A stretch of DNA of 7,763 nucleotides from Dictyoglomota bacterium (GTDB taxonomy: Bacteria; Dictyoglomota; Dictyoglomia; Dictyoglomales; Dictyoglomaceae): positions 1 through 7,763 of the forward strand of contig JAKOUL010000091.1 of NCBI GenBank assembly GCA_029776735.1. The letters are read 5' to 3'. This document shows, piece after piece, positions 1-4,921 of this stretch (position 1 is the first letter of the stretch; each line of letters opens with the position of its first letter). The position numbers and the translations under genes are program-made. The notes under the pieces were generated by a model. The model did not search any database. It was given only the letters and a program-made list of their open reading frames with translations, and had not been told where the DNA came from.

Positions 1-731
1 TCTTCTATCTTCTCCTTTGGAAGTTTTAAGTTTTCTCCTATAAAATAGGAGATAGCAGCAACATTTTTTGAATGTCTTACTTGGATTTTGCTCCTAAAGT
101 CTACAATTCTTGCTATTGCTTTAGAAAGAAGTAGAAGTTCATCAAGATCCAGTTGAAGATCATTTTTAAATGAGGAAGGATCAATGGTATCATAGTTTAT
201 TTCAAACCAAAAAGCTTCTTTACTGGAGAGGTCTAAAAAGGTATCTACTACATCAGGGTTGAAAATTGCATCTTTTTCTTCCTTTATTTTTTTAATAACT
301 TTAGATTTCTCTTTTAAGATATATTTATCCTTGTCTATATAATTATCTATAAATTCAGCAAGATGTAAGATGTGGCTTTCTATTGGAATTTCCTCTTCCT
401 CATATATGCTCCCCTTTCCAAAATCCCATGGGATATGATGGTATTTTATAATTGCTGCAGGTTTCTCAAGAAAAGGGACGTCTTCAATAAAAATATTTCC
501 CTTTAGTGCATGTTCTGGAATTGTCATATCTTTTTCACTTACTATTTTGCCATCTCCAGCATCATGGAGAAGAGAAGATATGAGGAGGGAATATTTTCGC
601 TCTTCAGAGAGTCCTAAAGCATTAGCTATATTAAGGGATGTGTAGCCCACCCGGGAAGAATGTTTTTTATTTCCAGGTATCTGACTATCCAAGTTTTCCG
701 AAAAAGCAAGCAAAAATACCAAAAGCGACAC
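1..731 (-). CDS. Tandem HD-domain (HD-GYP-like) metal-dependent phosphohydrolase, 3' end outside window
   Basis: The frame is open from the left edge to a stop at 760-762. Counting from GTG 731, the first HD domain shows H24 (in KKHSSRVGY), the H56-D57 pair (LLHDAGDG), H74, H98-H99 (IIKYHHIPW) and E126/D129 (LAEFIDNY). A linker with FNPDVVDTFLDL follows (about 157-168), a stretch typical of HD-GYP-type proteins. A second HD domain then begins at RHSKNVAAISYFIGENLKL (about 219-237) and is cut by the window edge. Such proteins hydrolyse phosphate esters, often cyclic dinucleotides, but whether a GYP motif is present lies outside the window. The doublet reads HDAGD rather than the usual HDIGK. 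There is no signal peptide or membrane span. I chose GTG 731 because GGAG lies 6 nt upstream. The only alternative, ATG 743 (four residues longer), has no SD and lies about 6 nt from the predicted transcription start. The family is confident; the substrate is unknown. Confidence 0.85.
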   Translation of the reverse strand, partial: MSLLVFLLAFSENLDSQIPGNKKHSSRVGYTSLNIANALGLSEERKYSLLISSLLHDAGDGKIVSEKDMTIPEHALKGNIFIEDVPFLEKPAAIIKYHHIPWDFGKGSIYEEEEIPIESHILHLAEFIDNYIDKDKYILKEKSKVIKKIKEEKDAIFNPDVVDTFLDLSSKEAFWFEINYDTIDPSSFKNDLQLDLDELLLLSKAIARIVDFRSKIQVRHSKNVAAISYFIGENLKLPKEKIE

Positions 732-755
732 TTTTTTCTCCATAACTGAAGCAAA

Positions 756-784
756 ATTTTAGCATGGAACCCTTTTTTTGTCAA
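756..784 (-). promoter_or_regulatory. Sigma-70-type promoter of the HD-domain gene
   Basis: On the minus strand a perfect TTGACA (784-779) is followed by exactly 17 bp and TAAAAT (761-756), one mismatch from TATAAT. Transcription should start near 749. That gives a short leader holding the GGAG at 741-738 and supports translation from GTG 731. Confidence 0.75.
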
Positions 785-817
785 AATAAAAAGTAAACGT
801 ATGTTGCTTAATGTTAT

Positions 818-850
818 ATTCAATTTTATTGAATCTTATTCAAAGAATAA
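818..850. promoter_or_regulatory. Stacked palindromes, possible operator in divergent spacer
   Basis: ATTCAA (818-823), TTGAAT (829-834) and ATTCAA (838-843) alternate in orientation, about one helical turn apart. They run into a perfect palindrome, TTATTC-AAA-GAATAA (836-850). The block sits between the promoter of the minus-strand HD gene and the start of the plus-strand nitroreductase, where a regulator could act on either. The AT-rich background makes chance palindromes fairly likely, and I cannot name a regulator. The rest of the 744-995 spacer holds only promoter-like AT-rich sequence and no supportable gene. Confidence 0.3.
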
Positions 851-935
851 AAATATTTATGTGTTAAAAAAATGTTATTTTTAGGCAATATATTTATATG
901 CCCATGGGATTTTTATTTTATAAGGATTTCAATAG

Positions 936-952
936 TATAATATTCTTATAAT
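936..952 (+). promoter_or_regulatory. Candidate -10 elements for the nitroreductase gene
   Basis: Two perfect TATAAT hexamers lie at 936-941 and 947-952, 44-60 bp before ATG 996. Neither has a convincing TTGACA about 17 bp upstream (TTATTT and GGATTT lie there), so which one is used is uncertain. Either would give a short leader containing the SD AAAGGAGGG at 982-990. Confidence 0.35.
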
Positions 953-995
953 CCCCTTAAAAAGGAATAATTAAAAACTTTAAAGGAGGGCTCTT

Positions 996-1496
996 ATGCT
1001 TGAGACTATAAATATTATAAAATCCAGAGTTAGTGTGAGAAAATATTTGGATAAAGAGATTCCCAAAGAGATTCTTGAGGATATTGTAGATTGTGGAAGG
1101 CTTGCTCCTTCAGGAAATAATAGGCAACCATGGACTTTTTTAGTAATTACAGACAAAAACTTGAAAAATAAGCTTGCAGATCTATGTGCTTATGGAAAAT
1201 TCTTAAGAGAAGCTGGGGCTGCAATTTTAATTTTCTGTGAAAAGGATGCAGATCTTGGCTTGGAAGATGCTTGTGTAGCAGCTGAAAACATTATTATTGC
1301 TGCCCAAGCTTATGGGCTTGGAACATGCTGGGTACATTCCTATAGGACGGAACATTCAAAGGCAGTGAAAGATCTTGTAAAATGTCCTCCTAATCTGGAG
1401 CTTATAGCAATTCTTGCTGTAGGATATCCTGCAGAGATTCCTTCAAGACCTGAGAAAAAGGAGCTTTCAGAGGTATTGAAGTGGCAAACTTTCTAA
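996..1496 (+). CDS. Small nitroreductase-family FMN oxidoreductase
   Basis: The 166-residue protein fits the short nitroreductase family: flavin (FMN) enzymes, normally homodimers, that use NAD(P)H to reduce nitro compounds, quinones or other small acceptors in the cytoplasm. The N-terminal SRVSVRKY (10-17) is the phosphate-binding Arg-Ser-rich start of the family. APSGNNRQPW (37-46) is the flavin-site motif, and DACVAAENIIIAAQAYGLG (91-109) with CWV (111-113) is the conserved helix and following strand. AVGYPAE (141-147) is the usual C-terminal signature. The middle segment between these motifs is short, giving a compact version of the fold. Start ATG 996 has AAAGGAGGG five bases upstream. 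The last codons overlap the start of the next gene by 16 bp, so the two are probably translationally coupled. The physiological substrate cannot be read from the sequence. Confidence 0.9.
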   Translation: MLETINIIKSRVSVRKYLDKEIPKEILEDIVDCGRLAPSGNNRQPWTFLVITDKNLKNKLADLCAYGKFLREAGAAILIFCEKDADLGLEDACVAAENIIIAAQAYGLGTCWVHSYRTEHSKAVKDLVKCPPNLELIAILAVGYPAEIPSRPEKKELSEVLKWQTF

Positions 1497-2179
1497 AGCT
1501 TGATGTGATATATGAGGATAATCATCTCCTTGTGGTAAATAAACCTCCAGGAATATTGTTACAGGGAGATTCTACCGATAGGATCTCCCTTCTTCAAATT
1601 GCAAAGGATTATATTAAAGTACGTTATGAGAAGAAGGGGAATGTATTCCTTGCTATTGTACATAGATTAGATAGACCTGTCTCAGGGGTTATAGTTTTTG
1701 GAAGGAATTCTAAATCAGCATCGAGGCTTGCGCAGATGTTTAGAGAAAGAAAGGTAGAGAAGGTATATTTTTCCCTTTGTCATGGGATATTTAAAGATAA
1801 AGAAGGAATTTTAAAAGATCATATCTCTTGGAGAGAAGATAAGGGAAAAGCAGAGATAGTAAAAGGTAGTGCTCTAAGTAAAGAGGCGATTACTTATTAC
1901 GAGGTGCTTTTTGAACATAAGGATATCTCATTAGTAAGGCTTTTCCCAAAGACAGGAAGAAAGCATCAATTAAGGGTACAGCTTTCTGCCAGAGGGCATC
2001 CCATCCTTGGAGATACAAAATATGGTGGAAGAAGGATAGAAGAGGATGCCATATGTCTCCACTGCTACTCTCTGAAGTTTCCTCATCCTGTAAAGAAGGA
2101 AGATATGGAATTTAAAGCAAAGATCCCATCTTTTTGGAAGAAATTATATCCTGAAAAGGTATTAACAAGTTTAGGATAG
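1481..2179 (+). CDS. RluA-family RNA pseudouridine synthase
   Basis: The 232-residue protein isomerises specific uridines to pseudouridine in rRNA or tRNA. The catalytic motif HRLDRPVSG (61-69) contains the nucleophile D64. Other family motifs are VVNKPPGILLQ (18-28), KTGRKHQLRVQLS (157-169) and GHPILGDTKYGG (172-183). There is no N-terminal S4 RNA-binding domain, so this is the short catalytic-only form of the RluA group; the target uridine is not predictable. Start GTG 1481 lies inside the nitroreductase frame and has AGAGGT six bases upstream. An AAAGGAGGG-type site is absent, which fits coupling to the upstream gene. The stop codon at 2177-2179 lies inside the oppositely oriented GH1 gene and inside a hairpin that may end the transcript. 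Confidence 0.92.
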   Translation: MANFLKLDVIYEDNHLLVVNKPPGILLQGDSTDRISLLQIAKDYIKVRYEKKGNVFLAIVHRLDRPVSGVIVFGRNSKSASRLAQMFRERKVEKVYFSLCHGIFKDKEGILKDHISWREDKGKAEIVKGSALSKEAITYYEVLFEHKDISLVRLFPKTGRKHQLRVQLSARGHPILGDTKYGGRRIEEDAICLHCYSLKFPHPVKKEDMEFKAKIPSFWKKLYPEKVLTSLG

Positions 2180-2188
2180 ATATTTTTT
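2147..2188 (+). terminator. Possible intrinsic terminator of the nitroreductase-synthase transcript
   Basis: TATCCTGAA (2147-2155) pairs with TTTAGGATA (2170-2178): nine base pairs with one G-U and a 14-nt loop. Six T follow at 2183-2188 after a 4-nt gap. The stem contains the last codons of the synthase and, on the other strand, the stop of the GH1 gene. It is AT-rich and has a long loop, so it may be weak. Confidence 0.4.
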
Positions 2189-3460
2189 CTCTAATTCCTC
2201 GCTTATCCCATTATTTTTTGCTATCTCACTATATATCCTGGCACTTTCTCTCCATTTCCTCTCTTGAGTTTGAAAATTCACTTCAAAAAGCCCAAATTTT
2301 TGCTGGAATCCATCTGCCCACTCAAAATTATCCATAAGAGACCAGTGTAGATATCCTCTTATATCTACCCCTTCTTCTATGGCTCTATGAATCTGAATAA
2401 GATGAGATATAAGGTATTTTGGTCTTTTTGTATCTTTTGCGTCAGAGATACCATTTTCAGTAATGATAATGGGTTTTTTAACCATCTCCCAGAATCTTTT
2501 TACTACCCTATAAAAACCTTCAGGATATATCTCCCAGTTAAAATCACTTCTCTCTACACCTTCAGGATAATCGTAGAGCTTATTTTGAAGGGCTAAGAAT
2601 AAGGTTTTAAGCCCTAAATATATTCTGGTATAGTAATTTATTCCTAAGTAATCTAATGTGTCCTTTGCATAAGAGATATCTTCTTTTATAAATGGTCCTG
2701 AGAATCTTCCTGTAATTAGTGTCTCAATAAAAAGCCTATTATATATTCCATCTACAAAATTTGCTATTTTTCTATCTATAGCAGAATTAGGATTTACAGG
2801 ATCCATAATCATTACGTTATAAGCAATGCCCACCTGTGAATTAGGGTTTATATCATGGATGATTTTATATGCCTTTCCATGAGCTTTAGCCATAGAATTT
2901 ATTACCTTTACCATCTTTTTGAGACTTTTTCCTTGGGGAGGGAACATACCAAGGAGATAGCTTGTAAAGGCATAAGCATTAGGCTCATTTATTGTTGTCC
3001 AGTATGTTACTAAATCTTTAAGAGAGGAGACTACCTTCTCCACGTATCTTAAGTAATAAAAAATGGTATCTTCGTTTAGCCATCCTCCTTCCCTACTGAT
3101 CCAAAGAGGATTTGTAAAATGATGTAGGGTAACAAAAGGTTCTATATTCCTTCTTCTTAGTGAAAGGAGCATATCCCTATAGTGTTCAATTGCAGATTCA
3201 TCAAACTTACCCTTTTCCCTTTCAATTCTGCTCCATTCTATGGAGAATCTATAGGCATTGTTATGGAGCTTTTCTATGAGGTCAAAGTCTTCCTCATATC
3301 TATTCCAGTGTTCACAGGCTTTTCCAGAAATCTGCTTATCTTTTACTTTCCCTTGAGTTTCAAACTCCCACCAATCATTATTGTTATTATCTCCTTCTAC
3401 CTGATGAGAAGCTGTAGCAGTACCCCAGAAAAATCTTTCAGGGAAATCATATTTTACCAT
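2171..3460 (-). CDS. GH1 beta-glycosidase (beta-glucosidase/beta-galactosidase type)
   Basis: This 429-residue, full-length family 1 glycoside hydrolase retains the beta configuration while cleaving beta-linked glucosides, galactosides or related short sugars. FFWGTATASHQVEG (10-23) is the family N-terminal signature, with the sugar-binding Q20. TLHHFTNPLW (111-120) follows. TINEPN (156-161) carries the acid/base E159, and IITENG (332-337) the nucleophile E335. HWSLMDNFEWADGF (372-385) supplies W373, E380 and W381 of the sugar site. There is no signal peptide, so it probably acts in the cytoplasm on imported oligosaccharides. Start ATG 3460 has AAAGGAGGG six bases upstream. The gene ends 9 bp inside the convergent pseudouridine synthase gene. 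A TATGAT at 3494-3489 could be a -10 but has no good -35, so expression might also come from readthrough of the five-gene cassette. Exact substrate preference is not readable. Confidence 0.95.
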   Translation of the reverse strand: MVKYDFPERFFWGTATASHQVEGDNNNNDWWEFETQGKVKDKQISGKACEHWNRYEEDFDLIEKLHNNAYRFSIEWSRIEREKGKFDESAIEHYRDMLLSLRRRNIEPFVTLHHFTNPLWISREGGWLNEDTIFYYLRYVEKVVSSLKDLVTYWTTINEPNAYAFTSYLLGMFPPQGKSLKKMVKVINSMAKAHGKAYKIIHDINPNSQVGIAYNVMIMDPVNPNSAIDRKIANFVDGIYNRLFIETLITGRFSGPFIKEDISYAKDTLDYLGINYYTRIYLGLKTLFLALQNKLYDYPEGVERSDFNWEIYPEGFYRVVKRFWEMVKKPIIITENGISDAKDTKRPKYLISHLIQIHRAIEEGVDIRGYLHWSLMDNFEWADGFQQKFGLFEVNFQTQERKWRESARIYSEIAKNNGISEELEKKYLS

Positions 3461-3514
3461 GGCAATCCCTCCTTTCTCCTCTCATTTTATCATAGAACTC
3501 TCCTAAAATATTTT

Positions 3515-3553
3515 CCGGCTCCAGAAGGTTATACACCTGAAGCCGGATTTTTT
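3515..3553 (+). terminator. Terminator-like hairpin after the YvrJ gene, T-tract on the plus strand
   Basis: CCGGCT (3515-3520) pairs with AGCCGG (3541-3546), and the stem continues inward to about eleven pairs counting two G-U. Six T follow at 3548-3553 on the plus strand. On the minus strand, the direction of the neighbouring genes, the hairpin follows the YvrJ stop by a few bases but is trailed by AAAATATTTT rather than a T-run. As an intrinsic terminator it therefore points against the local genes. It could also act as a stability or partial termination element between the YvrJ and GH1 genes. Confidence 0.5.
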
Positions 3554-3558
3554 AGATG

Positions 3559-3711
3559 TCATCTTGTGGTTTTAAAGGAGACTATTGCCTGGGAGAGTTC
3601 ATTTATAGCTTTTGTAAGATTTTCAAGGCGAGTCTCTATTCTTACAAGAAGTATAAGGGATACTACTATAGGAAACCCTAAGTTGCTTATTAGTGTTATC
3701 CACCCCTCCAT
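3559..3711 (-). CDS. YvrJ-family small membrane protein
   Basis: The 50-residue product begins MEGWITLISNLGFPIVV. The GFP turn entering one hydrophobic span (about 11-23), followed by LLVRIETRLENLTKAINEL, is the pattern I know from the YvrJ family, whose function is unknown. After the span, L29, L32, I36, L39 and I43 keep a 3-4 heptad spacing, so the tail is probably an amphipathic helix or short coiled coil. The overall plan, one N-terminal span and a charged helix, resembles small holin-like proteins of the BhlA/UviB kind; that is an analogy, not a demonstrated homology. ATG 3711 starts 2 bp after the stop of the M15 peptidase gene, and its SD GGAGGTG forms that gene's last codons, so the two are almost certainly translated together. 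A longer plus-strand frame covers the same bases but lacks any coding support. Confidence 0.85.
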   Translation of the reverse strand: MEGWITLISNLGFPIVVSLILLVRIETRLENLTKAINELSQAIVSFKTTR

Positions 3712-3713
3712 AT

Positions 3714-4049
3714 TCACACCTCCACATGGATATATTTTTTCCTTTCATCAAGCTTGGTAAAGGAAAATCCAAGTTTCTTTACAATCTCATATGTCTCTTT
3801 TAGATTTTTACAGGTAAGATCACAGGCAAGTCCTTTTGTATGTTTTGAATTAGGTACACCTCCCACTTCTTTATTATGTTTTTCACATCGGTATCCACTG
3901 GTTATTTGAATTTTTTCCTTTACCTCTTCACTTAACTGATCCATCTTTTCCAGAAGGTCAGGATGGAGCATTACTTTCTGGCAACATCTACATTGAAAAT
4001 CAGAAAGATAGAAATTTTTAGATATTTTTATGGTATTTGTCTTAAGCAT
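3714..4049 (-). CDS. M15-type zinc peptidase (Peptidase_M15_3-like)
   Basis: The 111-residue protein matches the compact M15 group of D-Ala-D-Ala-type peptidases and phage endolysins that cut peptidoglycan cross-links or stem peptides. It opens with SKNFYLSDFQCRCC (10-23), the usual family lead-in. ITSGYRCEKHNKEVGG (49-64) follows, then NSKHTKGLACDL (67-78), which supplies zinc ligands H70 and D77. It ends with YIHVEV (106-111), which supplies H108. The family generally ends HVD; here Asp is replaced by Glu. There is no signal peptide or membrane span, so peptidoglycan could only be reached by a holin-like route, by lysis or by non-classical export. ATG 4049 overlaps the end of the zinc-ribbon gene by 8 bp and has AAGGAGGG five bases upstream. 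The next gene starts 2 bp after its stop. The fold is confident; the target is inferred from the family. Confidence 0.85.
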   Translation of the reverse strand: MLKTNTIKISKNFYLSDFQCRCCQKVMLHPDLLEKMDQLSEEVKEKIQITSGYRCEKHNKEVGGVPNSKHTKGLACDLTCKNLKETYEIVKKLGFSFTKLDERKKYIHVEV

Positions 4050-4272
4050 CTTTTCCCTCCTTATCTTCTAAACTAAGAATTACCTTGGATATGATGAGAG
4101 GTATCAATTCCTTTTCAAAGAATTTAGGGAGACATTCAGGACATATGGGGTTGTCATCTATAAAGAACATGAAATTCTTCTTTTCCTTGCAGAATTTACA
4201 TGTATAATTAGGAAAAGTCTGATATAGAAAGCTAAACTTGAATTGTATCTTTTGGACTAATTTTTCAAACAT
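4042..4272 (-). CDS. Small zinc-ribbon-like protein of unknown function
   Basis: I do not recognise this 76-residue protein as a named family. It carries two CxxC knuckles, C25-K-F-C28 and C44-P-E-C47, separated by 15 residues, a standard zinc-ribbon spacing. An amphipathic N-terminal segment (LVQKIQFKFSFLYQTF) precedes the first knuckle, and a helical C-terminal region (KFFEKELIPLIISKVILSL) follows the second. No signal peptide is evident. A structural zinc site that binds nucleic acid or protein is plausible, but neither is shown. ATG 4272 has GGAGG eight bases upstream, just beyond a strong hairpin. The stop overlaps the peptidase start by 8 bp, placing it in the same transcript and suggesting coupled translation. 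Confidence 0.75.
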   Translation of the reverse strand: MFEKLVQKIQFKFSFLYQTFPNYTCKFCKEKKNFMFFIDDNPICPECLPKFFEKELIPLIISKVILSLEDKEGKDA

Positions 4273-4292
4273 GTAAATTTCCTCCTTTTTAA

Positions 4293-4321
4293 GGGGGTGA
4301 AGAATTTCACCCCCTTTTTTT
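4293..4321 (+). terminator. Strong hairpin between DUF2922 and zinc-ribbon genes, T-tract on the plus strand
   Basis: GGGGGTGAA (4293-4301) pairs perfectly with TTCACCCCC (4306-4314) around a 4-base loop, followed by seven T at 4315-4321. On the plus strand this is a textbook intrinsic terminator, yet no plus-strand gene lies upstream. Read in the direction of the cassette, it begins right after the DUF2922 stop with seven A before it and TTAAAAAGGAGG after it, so it lacks a U-tract. There it more likely acts as an mRNA end-protection, processing or translation-modulating hairpin separating the first two genes from the last three. Confidence 0.55.
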
Positions 4322-4550
4322 AGTCGTAGTAATCGCTTATATTGGTCTCAACAACTCTTGCATCTACTTTAGCTACCAAGTCTCCTGATCTTCCTTGAAA
4401 GATGTTCTGAGCGATAATAGTATCCATAGCATTTAGTATCTCTTGATCTGTTACATCATCTTTTGGATCAGGGACTCTTAAGGTAAAGCTTCCACCTCCA
4501 CTATCCTGAAATATCATTCGGATATATTTTCTTGAAGAGTAGGTTGCCAT
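4320..4550 (-). CDS. DUF2922 family protein
   Basis: The 76-residue protein fits the DUF2922 family, widespread in Firmicutes and of unknown function. It starts with two likely beta strands around a glycine turn (KYIRMIFQDSGGGSFTLRVP, 8-27). A conserved segment DDVTDQEILNAMDTIIAQNIF (31-51) follows, with a helix opening at T34-D35, and the last strand LVAKVDARVVET (58-69) leads into an acidic tail. There is no signal peptide, membrane span or cysteine. ATG 4550 has AAAGGAGGG eight bases upstream. It lies 41 bp after the DUF1659 gene, its usual partner to my knowledge. The stop is followed at once by a strong hairpin. Family assignment rests on pattern recognition; the role is unknown. Confidence 0.85.
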   Translation of the reverse strand: MATYSSRKYIRMIFQDSGGGSFTLRVPDPKDDVTDQEILNAMDTIIAQNIFQGRSGDLVAKVDARVVETNISDYYD

Positions 4551-4591
4551 GTTTTTATCCCTCCTTTCTTATAAATTTTTTGGGAAAGTTT

Positions 4592-4813
4592 TTAGATCTC
4601 CAGTAGTTCTTCGTCGTTAGCCCTTAAGATCTGTACCAAAGGATATTTCTGAAGACTTCCTAAGGTTTGACCTACCAAGTGTACAGCTTCATCTGTGGCT
4701 GTATGCTTTATGTTGTTAAAACTTCTGGATCTTAATACAGGTCGTCCCTGCTGGGTACCTACCTGTACTTTAAGTGTGAGACGGGAATTAAAAGGTATAG
4801 ATTGTAATGCCAT
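4592..4813 (-). CDS. DUF1659 family protein
   Basis: The 73-residue protein fits the DUF1659 family, also of unknown function. A beta hairpin (RLTLKVQVGTQQGRPVLRSR, 11-30) is followed by SFNNIKHTATDEAVHLVGQTL (31-51) and a final strand LVQILRANDEELLEI (59-73). There is no signal peptide or membrane segment. I start it at ATG 4813: AAGGAGG lies eight bases upstream. The in-frame GTG at 4822 that would add three residues is part of that ribosome site. It is the first gene of the five-gene minus-strand cassette and is divergent from the DUF4139 gene across about 100 bp. No minus-strand promoter is clear, and the leader could fold over the SD. Confidence 0.85.
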   Translation of the reverse strand: MALQSIPFNSRLTLKVQVGTQQGRPVLRSRSFNNIKHTATDEAVHLVGQTLGSLQKYPLVQILRANDEELLEI

Positions 4814-4819
4814 TTTTCT

Positions 4820-4856
4820 CACCTCCTTTCTATTAAAAATATCCGTAAGGTGGGTG
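4820..4856 (-). promoter_or_regulatory. Possible hairpin sequestering the DUF1659 ribosome site
   Basis: In the minus-strand leader, CACC-CA-CCTT (4856-4847) can pair with AAGG-A-GGTG (4828-4820). This gives eight base pairs around a small internal loop and closes a loop of about 18 bases. The right arm is the SD of the first cassette gene. It matters only if transcription starts upstream of 4856, which I could not establish. Confidence 0.25.
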
Positions 4857-4870
4857 ACATAGTAGAGATG

Positions 4871-4879
4871 TGTTATAAT
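4871..4879 (+). promoter_or_regulatory. Extended -10 promoter of the DUF4139 gene
   Basis: TGTTATAAT (4871-4879) is a perfect extended -10 (TGN-TATAAT). No good TTGACA lies 17 bp upstream, as expected for this promoter class. Transcription would start near 4886, leaving a leader of about 36 nt with SD GAGGAGG at 4907-4913, eight bases before ATG 4922. Confidence 0.6.
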
Positions 4880-4921
4880 TTAAGAAGGGGAATAAAGGAT
4901 TAAATTGAGGAGGAAACAAAC

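Noticed and set aside
626..823. Minus-strand open frame of 65 codons near the HD gene start
   Set aside because: It is out of frame with the HD gene across the conserved HSSRVGY region and begins upstream of the strong promoter.
951..976. CCCCTT/AAAAAGG inverted repeat before the nitroreductase as a riboswitch or terminator
   Set aside because: Only about four uninterrupted pairs form with a tiny loop and no T-tract follows; it is too weak to support.
3182..3760. Plus-strand open frame of 192 codons
   Set aside because: It lies opposite the GH1 start, the spacer hairpin and the YvrJ gene, has no family pattern and no ribosome site, while the minus-strand genes carry clear motifs.
3559..4813. 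The five-gene cassette as a prophage remnant
   Set aside because: Apart from the endolysin-like peptidase and the holin-like peptide there is no integrase, terminase, portal, tail gene or attachment repeat, and codon use matches the neighbours.
4820..4822. GTG 4822 as start of the DUF1659 gene
   Set aside because: This codon is part of the SD that serves ATG 4813; starting there would leave no ribosome site at normal spacing.
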